Notes: a model not told the origin generated them from the sequence alone. Counted from the first letter of the stretch, positions 42,682-56,200 are shown. The stretch: 64,000 bases of DNA from Oreohelix idahoensis (GCA_024509875.1 JAMPIV010008060.1:124001-188000), one strand, 5' to 3'. A program made the numbers and translations.

Positions 42682-43980
42682 TGTAAAGTAATAAATAAAT
42701 ACCATCTACTATGGCAATAGAATATGAGTTTGATTATAATTTATTTGTGCAATAAAAAGTTTTATATCGCAATACTAGACCAACCAAGCAATATAACCAA
42801 CGTGGTGAACCTTAAAATGCCGGTAAATGCATCAAGCACAGCTCAGTTAATGCAATAAAAGTAGAAAAATAAACCAAGAGTAAAACAATACTTTGCACTG
42901 AATGATGCAGAAAACAGACATTACATAGACTAGAAAATAAGATTACTCAACGATGAAGTACATAATAATCAATATAATGTTATAGTGTGAACAAATACGA
43001 AACAAAAAATAACAAGGATCGTCAAAAATGGTAAATACTTGAAAATATAGAACAGATTGAGAGAATGAACAGTGAATAAACAAATTGTGACACTAAAGAA
43101 AAAGAAATGACATAACAAACAATATGCAAAACATGACGTTACTGCTAGACACAAAATATGACATAAAATTCAGCCAGGGCTGAACATTTCCTATCCATGC
43201 ACAGTGTGCAATTTCCTGGAAAGAGTCTGAAACACAGGCCTCTAGAATGTTGTACTGTCAGAAACGTACAAGGAAGAAAACCGGCAGCACAATCCTAACC
43301 AACCGACCTGCAACAAAACAGATACTTAAAATGCTGAACATATATTCCAACATATATTAACAACAAACACAAAAAGGTATGCCCACTATGTACCAGACGG
43401 AACAGTGACAAAAACTCCGCAATGGAACTTAGCTGAATATGTTCCTGAAGCTAAGGACTAGTGCTTCACCGAGGATGTTGCTGACTTCAATGACAAACAA
43501 AATAGCGAAATACAGAACGATGGTGCAGTGAAAGAATTTCAAACTACAGTTGATAACTGGTCATTGCCAATCTGCTACAAGATGAACAACAGGCAATGTC
43601 CAACGAAATGCATTAGCGTTCTGATATACAAAGTCAAGTAATTGAGATTAGCATGCTAATGAGCTTGGTTACATGCTGTAAATATCCGAGAGTATTGTCA
43701 TCCATATAAAAATTGAGAGACATCAGTGTTTCCATATTAGTCCAGCAAGAGATGCATTGTAACAGGTAAAATGAATTGTTCATGTGCACAGGAACGTAAG
43801 ATCAATGAACGGGTGGGTGATGACAGCAACAGCAAATCACTGAAATAAATCATCAAGGTCACGCAGTAACAGTCAAAGTTCTCCATCCATCCTGGATGTA
43901 ACGATTGAGAAGAATTATCGCCCGAACAACTGTTCCCACTGTCCAATAGCCAAGTGAGCAGGTCTCTGTTGTGTGCCATC
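42682..43980. other. Gypsy leader region, no gene recognised
   Basis: AT-rich, between the putative primer-binding site and the gag start. It is longer than a usual Gypsy leader and may contain another old insertion. No open frame has a known motif. Confidence 0.45.
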
Positions 43981-44000
43981 TCTGGGCACTTCTGGCACCA
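43981..44000 (-). other. Candidate primer-binding site of the Gypsy element
   Basis: The minus strand reads TGGTGCCAGAAGTGCCCAGA, resembling the TGGTGCC/TGGCGCC-type start of tRNA-complementary primer sites. It lies 15 bp inside the LTR end. The tRNA species is not assigned. Confidence 0.45.
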
Positions 44001-44015
44001 GAAAATCCTATTTTA

Positions 44016-44674
44016 TGTAACCCTGACAATTTATATTTTAGGATTCTTTCAAAATGGACCGTCTTGCGTAATTATACATCATGGATTGAAGGAATAAACC
44101 AGGCCAGGACAATCCAAGGTTTAATACACATAATAAATGCAAACAAACACAATTTTATCAGACCATTTCAGGCTTCACTTTTTGACATCGCACTGATCTC
44201 TTATGTCATGACTGAGGTCATTTGTAATGCACATATTTAAATTGTCGAGCCCGGATTAATTAAAACTGCAGATACAGTAATACTGTCTGTGATTTAACTA
44301 TTGATCCCCACAATACCTGACTATTCTACAAAACTTGAACGATATGAATAATGCACACATCAAAGTGGACACCTTGTCCTTCCACCGACCCGACCAACAT
44401 TCAATCTCCTTCTCTGACGTCACATTTTCAACGCATTTATTACTGCGCAACACTAATTGAAGGAACCCTTTATCCTGAAAACCCAAAATCTTCAATGATC
44501 GTGCGCAGCTCTCAACACTTAAGCTCAGCGCGAAACTCCTTGGGAGACAGAAATATAACTTAAACATGCTCATCAGCTTTATTCAGGGTGGTAGGAGAGC
44601 CAAGAAACATTGTGGCTTCTAGCATATGAAACTTGACCTCAGAATGGAATGCAGTTCTATGATAATCCGTAACA
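44016..44674 (-). mobile_element. Putative 5' LTR of the Gypsy element
   Basis: On the minus strand the segment begins TGTTACGGATTATCATAG and ends GTCAGGGTTACA, giving TGTTAC...GTTACA termini. It contains AATAAA-type signals. It is followed at 15 bp by the primer-site candidate and further on by gag, the correct order for an LTR element. No second LTR was found in the window, so the boundary is inferred. Confidence 0.5.
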
Positions 44675-45295
44675 TAGAACAAGATCTAATTGCTACAATG
44701 TGCTTCTTGCAGAGAAAAATGAGATGGTAAAGCAAGGTTAGCTTGATTCGTTTTTTAAAAGTCTACTCAAATATCTTCTGCCCCCATTGACCAAACAGCT
44801 GTGCTTTCTACATCTGCCGCCAGAAAAAACTTTTTTCAGCAACTCCAAAACCTTCTGCTGACCAGTTGCTTCATAAAGACAGCTGTGCCGTAACAACTGT
44901 AGCCACTAGCAATGGAAACAGCAGCGATTAAATTCCTATAATATTTTTTGTAAATACAGTACATATGTGACAGGGGCTAGGTGTGCCTCACACCCAAGAC
45001 CCGTGCACTAAGAAAATTTATAAAGGATCGTTTGACAGGGGTTGCAATTATTGGTTGCTTGCAACCCTCTCAGCAGCAGACTTAATAATTCAAGCAACCC
45101 AAAGCCTTATGCAGATCAACATTTAATTCTACAGAACAGAACCGAACACCAAACAAACAATCAAACAAACAATCAAACAAACACCCAGTCAGTGTTCATA
45201 GACTGTCTGAAAAACAATAAATAAAACAATGTCTAAGTGAACATCAATAGCATGGATAATAACACTTACCATACAGAAAACATGCGCCCACCTGA
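44675..45295. repeat. Dispersed-repeat-rich sequence
   Basis: Positions 45030-45200 (GGGGTTGCAATTATTGG, CAACCCTCTCAG, AAACAAACACCCAGTCAGTG) resemble 55465-55570 in the same orientation. No gene was seen. Confidence 0.5.
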
Positions 45296-45865
45296 TATCC
45301 TCAACTATCTCACACACTCATGCATGTCGTCCAATGCGACTAGTATGGTGTTGTGCATGAGGCTGGCAATCGCACCGGGTAACATAGGTTGCTACCGAAA
45401 CCACTACTGCAAGAGCATCTGAATGCTTCACGCGGAGGCAAACCACACTGGTGGCCCCATGCTCCCTCAGGAGCGGAGAAGAGAAATATACATCTCCAAG
45501 TACGCCCACGTGCTCTCACAAACCATTGTTCACATAACAATAATAATCAACTGGACATAAAATAATATTCTTCAATACATGTACAACAAATAATCTCAAT
45601 AATGAGAATTAACTACTACCTCTCAACCGACCCACATCAATACTCGTCCCTGCACTCTGAACATGTCGTAAGTGACGACTGGTGTGCCTGGCCACAAGCG
45701 TGTCATATATGACCCCTGATGAGATTGGGAACTCATCACATGAAACACATTATTACAGAAACAACCACTGTAATAGCATAAAAATGCTTCTGTTGACTTG
45801 TGGTGGACACCAGCCGCATTGGTGTTTCCATGCTCCCTCTGGAGCAAACAGAGAAACACCTGTCT
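45296..45865 (-). repeat. Two inverted copies of dispersed repeat X
   Basis: On the minus strand, GAAGCATTCAGATGCTCTTG-CAGTAGTGGTTTCGG (45420-45385) and AGCATTTTTATGCTATTACA-GTGGTTGTTTCTG (45788-45755) both follow the repeat X pattern. They are separated by about 365-370 bp, and each is paired on its higher-coordinate side with CATGCTCCCTC(A/T)GGAGC. Confidence 0.55.
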
Positions 45866-46450
45866 CAACTTGCCTTACGCAACCAAGGAGTGGCTCTCAT
45901 CTCACCAGAAATCTAAATGACTATTCTCCCTTCAAAGTAACCACTAAAGATAAACAGTAGAATAATCAATCATCGTGAAATACGCTCAATACTTTTACAT
46001 TAAAGAAATAAAATATAATTATTCTCGACTTAAACCAAACTGGAACTAAATACACAGCGTGTCACCTGGCGTAACATTTACCACGCGGTGCATGTTATTC
46101 CGACTCGCTGGCGTGCCGCTTTTTTATCACCACGAGGCTGCTATCTTGCTATCGTTAATCTTATCTAAATTCCAGTGAAATAGCCCTCACACTATATCTA
46201 TCTGCCTTTCTTCTGAAGAAGAAATAATCGCTCTTAAACTTTCACATCTATCTACCTATTTATCTCATTAAACATTAAAATAGATTGTTAACATCGATTA
46301 CTAGGACGGCTCTTCTAGACAGACAACAAGCTAGATAACATTGGCATTATGATTTCGCCGTGCTTTAATTTACAATATCGATTAGTTTTTCTCAGGCATT
46401 ACAGCACATTTTATTATATAAGTGGTGGCGCTTCCTTTATATCCCTACAT
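45866..46450. other. AT-rich sequence without recognised gene
   Basis: Ordinary AT-rich sequence giving way gradually to the base-balanced stretch that follows. Confidence 0.5.
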
Positions 46451-49400
46451 GCCTCTGTCATGGTTTTTAAAGTAGTAGCATACTTATGCAGGCAACTAGC
46501 TTGACTAGACTCGACTTAGTTTCGCTAATTCAGTCTCTAGAGTACGCAGATCAGAGTCGCGGGGGGACTTCTATTGCTATGGCTTGGGCGTTGCTTGATG
46601 GTTATTAGCAGTGGTAAAATACAGTGCAGAAATTCTAGGCCGTCAGAGCACATAAGAAGCGACAGACAAAGCAAGCACGGAAGTTCATGCATATTATGAA
46701 TTAGTGCGGGCAGAGTCGTTTATGGGGAGGTGTGACAATTGGAGTAAATGCAGCTGATGCATGCATAGATCGTATTGACTAGGTGGTGTGCATGGTCAGT
46801 CAACATTTGGAGGCATCTCAAGATGTCACCATAGTACGTTAGCGAGGATTGGATGCGTGAGGCGACAGCAATTAGGTTGTGCTCTGCACGGTAGGGCACC
46901 GTAGTCGCGGAGGATGAACTCGGAAGCTAGCGAGATGCTCGAAGATGTATTCCTTCTAGAGGGTATACTACTATTCACACTTTGACGGCTGTTTGGCCAC
47001 TGGTAGTGGCTAGCGCTGCGATGAGCTTTATGTTTATCAGCTTCCTCTAGTGTTTGCCCGACTAACTAGCAGCAAGGTCTAGACAGTACAGGCACCCGAT
47101 CTAGTCATATTCTCCCAAATCAGGAGGATCACCTTTTCTTCTTCTGTCTTATCCGTCATGTACAGGGTAGCTGGAGAGTCGCTACTAGCCAATGACGGAT
47201 CTGTGTGTACCGCACCTCAAGTCTAATGAGAGCATTCTTGTGGCACTTTTACACTAGGCGCGTTCTTAGCTTACATAGATGTCGTTTGCGACATGATGTA
47301 CTATGAGAGCCTCTCTCCACTCTCGATGGCGAGGTCCGATGATATGAAACAAGCGCTTAGATGCAACAAGCACTACCTAGCCGTCTCTTACATTAGGGGT
47401 TATGTGGATGCGAAGGGTCGAGTTCTCGATCGATGTAGGGCGCGTCAACTGTCTCGGAGTCAGTTCATGCGAGCATAGTGGTGACTGACATATAGGTGTT
47501 GTATCAAGGTATTCTGTTTCGTTTTCATCTTTTACGACACCTAGTTCTCGATTCTGTATCTCGTGGTCATGTGTGACTGATGAGTGTAATCGTAGAGCGA
47601 CAGCACTGTGGTGCGTCATCTATCTCTTCGTGACTGTTCAGTTATAACTTGACTCTTAGCTTCACGCAACATAGAGGACTCGAGCATAGGGTGCGCGGAG
47701 CGCTGGTGTGGTCTGCTGCCTCCAACGCGCGACAAGCCACTCCAGCTCGATGCAAACTGTGAGATCGCTATAGGTTCTGACGCGCGATGATGCTATGACT
47801 CGATCTTTCCATCCTCTAAATGTCGACCTACTGGTTCCTGGCGCCCCTTATGGTGATAGTTGCCACGGCCATCTCTGTGGACTGTACAGCCGCAACTGAG
47901 CCCGAGCTACAGCAATCTAGACCGTCGCATTCGAGCTCACAGATCGCCGACAGTCTGGTGCGCTAGTGGTGCGAGATGGGGACAGGAACGCGGAGATAGT
48001 GAGGGGGTTTTTAGATGGGTAGAGAAGGGCAGCTGCTGCGAAGTCATGCTATTCGGTGAGTATGTAGTCCATTGAATTCATATGGAGAGACGTGACGCTC
48101 AGGAAGCGTGTGAGCCTCTTGGGGGAGACACTTGAGGATGAGTCACTGATGTGGTCAATAAAGAGGCTATCGCGATCAAAGGGGTCGGGAAGGCGGTATC
48201 TGTGGGGGTGAGGTGCGCGGATATGGCGGAGGTGGGGGCGCTCGCGTGGTGCGGCTCGCTTCTTGCGCTGTTATTTAACTTTTGCTTGGATACGCACAGC
48301 GCGGGCGGGACGGCCCTGATAGGAGCCGCGTGCTCTGACAAGGTTGCGACGTATACAATACTTATCGTGGCCAGAGCACTCAGGTCGAGAGAGAGTCGTC
48401 GGTCTGATCAAGAGCAAATATAAAATACGTGTCTCTCTAGCGAGACCATCTGGCTAAGGGGTGTGTGGAAATAAGGTCGAAAAGCAGCTACCACCATACT
48501 TGTAAATCTTTGAGTCATTCTGGATCTGGCATAACACTACTGTCTGTAACCTGAGCCTGAAGTTCCCAGAGCTCGCGACAGAGCGGGTCTGAGTGTAGAA
48601 TCTGCCTGTGGACTGGCTTCGCGAGATTCGAGGTAAGTGGTCCTATCGTCGCATAGACATGCGCGAGAACGGGCTGCAAGCATAGGGACTGGAACTGATC
48701 CACAGGACGTACATCCCTGCTCACTGCGGTACCTGCGCGCGTTAGTCGTGTGGTGGTTTGGGGGGGCAGAGGGGGGGGAATGGGTACTGGGGAAGGGGAT
48801 AGAGTGGCAGGGGAGGTCTATTTTCTAGTGGCTCAGCTGCGAGAATAAGTGTTGCATGAAGTACATAGCTAGACGTGGCTCTAATGACGGCTCGTAGATT
48901 GACGATAGCGCAGTCTATTCAACTCTGGGCTTAACTACAATACCACCGCTCATAAGACTATCATCTCGGTAGAAGAGTGTCTAATGAGTGCGTTTGGAGA
49001 GATTCTATCAATTATCGCACACTGACGTTGGGACAACGTGCGTCAGTTCTCGGACCCTACATAGGAACGGTATGGACAGTTTGGCTCCGCTCGCCTAGTC
49101 AATGAGCCTGATGCTTGACGTTGCGGTGTACTTGTTTGAAGTAGGGCTCCTGTTAGACACGATCATGTGGGCCTTTGCAGAAATATGCTGGATATAAGGT
49201 GATAATTACACTCGTTACAGACAAGAGAGCAGAGAATGAGTAAGAATTATTGTAGGAGGTCGCGGCAATATGTGTGGAGTGTCGTTCACATAGAGGTTGT
49301 CGTAGCTGTGGGCGCGAAGGAGCCAGTAGCTGATAAGTAGCTATCATCGCTCAAGATGACAAGCATCGAGTCTGAACTGAGATGTGTGATATTCGTACGT

Positions 49401-50310
49401 GTTGGGCGTTCCCAAGGATAAGACAAGAGCGTGCGCTTCTTCGCTATCACATGTACAGTATTAGCGCAGTGAACTAAGATGTACGTTAGAGTAACGAGGG
49501 GCGCACGAGCTTGATTCTTGTTGTATGCATGCCTGATGGAGGGGGGTACCGAGCGGCTGGGCTAGGACTCCCTGGACACTAAGAAGTGGTGAAAGGGGAG
49601 CACGTATTGCAAGTTTTCCGGCGAGGGTAGAGTGCAATCAGCAGCCTGACAAATCTCGAGCGTAGCATATCACCTGCGACGACATTAGAGTGTCGGAGCG
49701 ATCTTTAGGAGGCATTTCATCAAGCATACAAGGTGGTAGGTTCGACATGACTCCCCTGTTGCTTATTCTCATCACGGAGTCGCTACACTACTTCATATTC
49801 TTCCGCGCAAAATACAGGCAGACGCTCCAGTCAAGACCCTAGAGACTAGCTGCAGCTACTCTGACTATCAATTAAAGTCCATGCCGGCTCGAGATACAGG
49901 ATCCGCTAAGTAGATTCGACTCCTCCCGAGTCTGACGACATTCTGCATTCCCACTCTAGGTCCTCAATCTCCTCTGCATTTTCTCTTCGTGCACTGGAGG
50001 GTGAGTACCACATCGAGCGTACTCAATACCATGATGTCTGTAGATTGAAACGATCCGATGCAAGCCCACTGGTCTACAAGGAGACACAGCAACCGCACAT
50101 CACTCACTATCGTGCGATAATGCAGTGTCTCTCTAGAGCAATCAATGGGTTTGCGGACGGCGGGCAGACATTTACATATGTTGGCCGGGGAAGGGTAATG
50201 GGGATCGGAGTGTCTCAGACAAAGTCTTTGACTGTGAGTGAGTCCAGGTATGAGTGGGGGGGGGGGAGAGCCGTCGAGCGAGGGGGGGATGAGATCTGAG
50301 TGACGACTGT
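46450..50310. other. Base-balanced, random-looking stretch with no gene
   Basis: Compared with the AT-rich flanks, this region has near-equal base use and frequent CpG. It has no homopolymer bias, no recognisable repeat from elsewhere in the window and no open frame above about 90 codons. No motif of any protein family was recognised. It may be low-quality consensus or foreign sequence. Confidence 0.6.
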
Positions 50311-53010
50311 CCGAGTGTAAGACTGTTGTATTTTTTTTAATTTTCGTAGCAGGGTTTGATTCGGGTGTCTGAGGGGTTTGAATTAAAGGTATAGATACGT
50401 TCGATAATTACTCATTGCGTCTTTTGTTTTAAGGGGTTTTTTTTATCTTTTTTTTATTGAGGTTCGGTTTGCAACCCATTAGTTTTGTGGGGTTTTTGCT
50501 TACAGGCTTTCAGGGGGGGGGTTAGCGTATCTGGTATGTCGAGTATGGGGCTGTTTATAGGACATGCTTCGTTCTCGGTGGACTTATATGGGGAGGAGGT
50601 TGTTGTTCAGCACATGTTAAGTGCTATGTGTATGTCCTGGGTCGCTGGGGTTAAGGTATTCTTGGGAGACAACGCCATTAGTTATGTGTTTTTTAGGCGC
50701 GAACATAATGTATGGGTGACTGGGCGGGGGTCTGCGTTTTTTTGGTTATGATCCAGTTCGCTGCTCGATTGTCAGAGTGAGGCGGGGGGTGATATTCATC
50801 GAGTCTTGCTAGTACAGCAGTGGATTTTTTGGGTGGGGGGTGTTAGTTGAGTGTGAATGTATTGAAAATTGTCTAGTGGTGGGGGGGTCCCAAACTCGAA
50901 ACAACTTGGACACGGCACCCAAGTGTGCCAACCCCCCAACCCCAGCACACATATATGTGATGGGTTGGGTGTTGGGTATAATTTTTCTTTTTTGATGTTG
51001 GGTTTTTGAACACAGGTGGGGGGTTATATTTGTTATCTTGTGTTGATGATTACGGTGTATGAGTTTTGTACTTGGTCTTTGTGTCGGAGTTTTTTTTTAT
51101 GCTGATCAGGACGTACCATGGGAAACAAGTACAAGGGGGGGTGGTGAGATCTTAGATGTCTGCGACATTATATTCACACAGGTGTTGAGTGTGAGTGATA
51201 GCCTGGTGCAAGAGCGATGTAACCCTGGGTAAGTGATTGTGAGGCTAGATACTGGGGGCTGAGTGGTACAGGTGGTATGTATGGTATGGCGAGGATGGAT
51301 TTGTGGTGGCATTAGGTAGTAATGTTAGACAGGCAATGTGATAGTGGAGAGACATAGGGAGTACAATAGTGACAGTTTTGAGTGCATAAAAGAATATAAA
51401 TACCAGACAAAATATATGCAGAGGATGGATGGGGCACGTGGTGTGGACAGTGGGTAGTCATGTGTTCTGGAGGGACTTAGTGCAGTGATGAGGACAGTGA
51501 TGGATTGGGGAGAGGAGGGCATGAAGATCTCAGGGATACATGATATAATCATAGGCAGTGTCGGTTTTTTACTGTTAGAGTGTATGTATGGACTGTGGAC
51601 AGTTGAGGGGATGGGTGTGTGGACAGGTGGACTAGTGTTGCATTGAGGATGGAGAGATTGAGGTTTTTTACTGTGTGATTGTGTAGAGTAATAGTTTTGT
51701 TTAGTAAATATGCTGGTACGAGTTGATTGGGGGGGCTGGGTGGGAAGTTGAGGGCGATAATGGGAGGATGTGGTGTGGCTGGTGGTGTGAGTCGGAGGAG
51801 AGGGCTGAGGTTGAGATTGGTTGGGGAGGCATGTAGTTTGGGTAGGGTAGTGTTGGTTTTAGAAGGCGGTGAGGTATATTTGGTAGACGTAGTATGGGTG
51901 TGGAAGAAAGCGGGAGTTGATGGGGGGATTGTGGGTAGTGGGGGGGCCATAGGGGTGGAGCTCAGGGTGTCGTTTAGGGTGGAGGAGGCAGGGGGGACAT
52001 GGGTGAGAGGTAAAAGGGATTAATTATTCAGTATATTAGTGGAGTGATGTGGCATGTTTTAGACTTTCGACAGGAGAGGACGACGAGATTTATGTTTGAT
52101 TCCCAGGTTTGATGGGGACTGGCGAGTATTTACTAGGTGTATGTAGAGAAAGTTGGGATGGGGTTTTTAGGCGTTAACAGTTGGCGGTTGGTGGGGGGAG
52201 GGGAGGACGGGAGGGGTTTTTTTGTGTTGGTCCGAGAGGGGGTGTGGGTGGGTGGGTTTAGTTGTGATGCAAAGTGATTGGTGGGGGGAAAAAAAAGTTG
52301 TTGTTACTGGGAGTAGTGCGTTTATCGTGTGTGGGGCGTGTTGAGGAATTTGGGAGAGAAACGATTTTGTTGTAGGTGAGCAGTGTCGTATTGGTTGTGG
52401 AGGTTCTGGTTGTATAGGTAGTAGTGGGTTAGCGATGTGGGAGTCGTTTGAGTAGGTAGTCTGGGGCGATGGGAGTGAGGCTGTATTTAGTGGGGGGTAG
52501 GGCGGAGTATGTCGAGGGTTTGTGGTTCAGTAGTGAGGGTTTGAGCGATAGAGAGACATAGTTGTTAGATGGTGTGGAATCTAGAAACACGTGAGTTGGG
52601 TTGAATCGGTGCTTTGGTGGTGGTTATGGGGATGCGGGTTGACGCGAGTGGCGTTGGGAGGTTGTACGGTGCTGTACATTTTTTGGGTATTTTATGGGGG
52701 TTGTCTGGTCGGTATGTTTTAAGAGGTGTGTGGTGATGTGGGGTGAATTTGGGAAGGGAGTGAGGAGGGTTTATGAAGTTTGGGGTATGTGGTTTTTTTG
52801 GATAAATGGTGTGGGAATTTGTTGGTTTGAGGTAGGTGGGTGTGTGTATTTGGGTGTGAGAGGAAGGGTGTGTTTGAAACATTGGGTTAAGTTAAATTAT
52901 TACAGATTTTGATATTGTAAAATGGTGGTGGGTTTTGTATTGAATTTGTGTGTTAGGTGGTTTGGTGGGGTATGGTGTGTGTTTTTGTTTGGGACGTTTA
53001 TGTTTTTTTT
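50310..53010. other. G+T-rich strand-asymmetric stretch with no gene
   Basis: The + strand is dominated by G and T with many G runs of 4-8 and few C or A. Long minus-strand open frames here (for example 51950-51549, rich in Pro, Thr, Ser, His) follow from the base skew and show no domain. The boundary with normal AT-rich DNA near 53000 is abrupt. Confidence 0.7.
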
Positions 53011-55129
53011 CCTACGCACCAAAACTTATATTACACTTTTTAACTGTCTTAGTAGAAACTACAGACGAAATTGGTCTTGATTAAGTTAGCTCATATGGTT
53101 GACACGGTATTTTTATTTCTCTTGACTTCGCTATTTTATGTTTTTAGCTTGGGAACTGGTGAGGTTTATTAGTTGTGTGGTGGTGAGGGGTGTGTTCTAG
53201 TAGAGATGGTTCTGTGTGTAGATTTGGTAGGATTGATGTGGAGTGAGCATGGCTTGGTTATAGTAGTGGTCTGTTCATGTTTTTGCATGGATAGGTCGCT
53301 ATGGCTACAAAGTTCAGTGTCCCTGACATATGGACTGATATTAATGTTTATATCACAAGATTTTATTTCTTTAATGATGGTGGAAATAGTTTATGAATCT
53401 CCAGCAGGCCAGGTTTGCACTTATCTGGCCTGTGGCGATGTAGTACATAATTCTTGTGGCCCACTCCTCTCAGTAGCTGGAGTAAAATGTTAGGCTGCAC
53501 AGACACCCGCTTTTGTACTTCTACAAAAGCATCTGGCACAATCGTAGTGCCAGATCAGAAACTCTGAAACAAAATTTGTGCCATGTGTCAACACTCTGTT
53601 TACTGCGCCACTCTTACACACAACACCACAAAACAACATTACACAGATTGGGTCAGATCTCTCTGACCAACTTAACACATCTCACCCAGTTGTTATCAAA
53701 TAGTATCAGTTTCCCAAGACTGCATTGCATCCGAAATATGTTCAATAGTTTCCTCTTCCATTCAATAAGGTGGGTGATATGTTCCAACTGATCTCAATTA
53801 TAGATCCTCCTTCCATAGTCTTAGATAGGTTTTCATATATTATTAGTTTGTCTCTAGGCCCTGGACTGCTGCTGGGGACCTAGAGCAAGCACTCACTTGT
53901 CGTAATCATTTTTCATGATATGGCAGTATCAATCACTCAAAATATTAAAATAAACAAGATAAATGCTTTTTTTCCTTACCACAATTCAGAAGTGAGAACA
54001 CAGTTACTTAGTACTAGCAAAACTCAGCTGAGCTGCTGGCTAGATTAGGGCGTCCCACTGATTTTTATTTAATTATTTCTGGAAATCACCTCTAGTAGTA
54101 TAGTACTGTGTCAATGGACAGTCTTCTATCAAATGGCACAAGTGTGCGTCTCTTTCTCAATAATATGAATGCTTTTGTCCAATCAGCGGACTTCCCCTCT
54201 AACTTTTTCAAATATTCAAACTAAAAGTCAAATTTCAGTCCAGTCTCAGTCTAGTATGTAGTATTTTTTCCCAAAATTACACTTGTTTTTTTTTTGGACT
54301 AACTACATGAAAAAGCTACACAAACCTGCCCCACTAAGTTATTTTTAGCTACAATCCTCCGACTTTGCCCCTCGTTCATCTGCAGTTTGATTTTTGCATT
54401 TTTAGGCTCAAGGACGCCAAAATGTAACTTTAGTGAAAGTATGCACAAAAAACTGTTCGCTAGTCTGATTGGAACAATACGGTCTTTCGTCAATATCTTC
54501 CGTGTTATCTGTCCGTCTGTATAATTAAAAGTATATTATTTCTCTGCTCAAGATGGGCTATCAAACTAGCTAGGTTTTATTTTCATAACTTTATTATTAA
54601 AGAAAACCCTACTTTTCTCAAGGTTAGTTTTTGAAATTTGTTTTTGAACCTTCGTCCACCGCGTTTGCCGCTGTATTCAAACAAAACAACTAATTACGGT
54701 AAAACGTCTAAGATACGACTGTTTCTAACAAGAGCTAAGGTCGTTTTTCTACCAGTTCCTTACATTGTGTCAACTAGTGTCGTGATTTTTTCCTTTAAAC
54801 TACAAATTGCGTCTTTTTGCTTTTTTAGATTCAAACACGTGTTCAGACCGTCACAATAATTTTTTTCTTTTATCTCCGTTTCCCTCCCGTCTAAAAGGGT
54901 AAACCGTTTGTCTGCATGTTCCAACTAGTTAGTTTCAATGGCGCTAGAAAGCGCTGGCATAGGCGAGAATGTATCTTACGTATAATTTTATCCCTACATG
55001 TTATCTTACCCGTTATCTTTATAATTGGAGATATTTTAACGTTGTATCACGGTAATTTCACCACAATGTCATCATTTCACTTTTTGCTCCTCATGGAGTA
55101 GAGGGTCACCGTGTAGTTGGTCCCCATGC
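53011..55129. other. AT-rich sequence without recognised gene
   Basis: Short open frames only. A local inverted repeat GCATCTGGCAC...GTGCCAGAT occurs near 53530-53555. Nothing else was recognised. Confidence 0.5.
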
Positions 55130-55270
55130 AAGAAGCCATTAAACATGCTCTTGTAGAGGTGGTTTCTGTAGCTATTTGTTGTGCATGATAAGGTTGCCAG
55201 CCCCATGCACGTCACCTTTTACGACATGCCTGAGGGAGTAGTAGGCATGTTCTTTCTTTTGCCTCATAGG
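55130..55270 (+). repeat. Dispersed repeat X, copy 3
   Basis: CATGCTCTTGTAGAGGTGG, TTGTTGTGCATGATAAGGTT, GCCAGCCCCATGCACG and CTTTTACGACATGCCTGAGG. It is followed by an (AC)n-(C)n tract at 55268-55301 and, 270 bp on, by repeat Y. Confidence 0.7.
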
Positions 55271-55569
55271 AGACACACACACACACACCCCCCCCCCCCC
55301 AACCACCAAGAACTACATGTGCACAGTAGATACCAGATGTATTGTTGTTGTTTAATGCCAATTGTGATAGGGTGGGCGAGGAATGATGGTGTTGTAATAT
55401 GTGATCACTTTCTTGCACACTTGCACCAGACCCGTACAACAATAAAACTCTTGAGTCTAAGGCAGGGGCTGTATTTATTCATACAACCCTTTCAGTGACC
55501 CAAACCCACGAAGCAAACTAATGAACAAACACTAAACAAACATCAAACACCCAGCCAATGGTCTGAGCT
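55271..55569. repeat. (AC)n-(C)n tract and sequence shared with 45.0-45.2 kb
   Basis: A simple repeat at 55268-55301, then CAGGGGCTGTATTTATTCAT, ACAACCCTTTCAGTGACCC and AACAAACATCAAACACCCAG, similar in order to 45030-45200. Confidence 0.5.
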
Positions 55570-56200
55570 TGCTTTTCGCTCTTTTGCTGCCAATACGAAG
55601 TTGAATGATTCCTTGGCATTATCTACATTGTAGATCTAGGATTTTCCTGTGACTTCTGCTATGTCGAAACGTGTTTAGTTAAGGTCATGAGCTTCAGTAT
55701 CTCCAGCTTGGCTTGCATTTAAAGGATCATCGCGTTTGGTCCCAAGCTAGGAGGAAGAAGTATGTGGCATACTGTACATTCCCTGCCATCCAAGGGAGTT
55801 TTAACTCTGCTAAATACTGTGCTCTGATTCTGGGCTTTCCCGATGAATTGTCCTACACAGAGTAACTTCTCAGCTCTCCCTGCCTATCGTGGGTTCATAG
55901 TGAGATCCTTCTGCATGCAGCGAGCCAGGTAAAAGCTAAAGTATGTCTGGGGCTCAAGTGGCACTTCCAAGCTTAGTGTGCAATGCTGGGTTCTCAGCAC
56001 GTTTCACTACAGGGGGAATCTCTGGGAGTGTGTGAATGATTTCATGAGTCGATGACGGTGTGATTAGCCTCACTATCAGAGGTTCACTTTCACAAATGTA
56101 TACTATAGGATTGCGCTTAGCTGGTGGTGATATAATGATGACTCCGAATATGCCTCCATTCATATACCAGGTGTATAAAATATAGATGTGAACAGCTCTC
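55570..56200 (+). repeat. Dispersed repeat Y, copy 2
   Basis: The best-preserved Y copy. It has the same order of words as 4440-4975, plus a segment with CACTATCAGAGGTTCACTTT near the end. Confidence 0.7.

Noticed and set aside
51549..51950. 133-codon Pro/Thr/Ser-rich minus-strand open frame
   Set aside because: It arises from the G+T skew of the region and has no domain, start context or splice sites.
52565..52882. 105-codon minus-strand Pro/His-rich open frame
   Set aside because: Same base-skew effect as the neighbouring frame; no recognisable domain.
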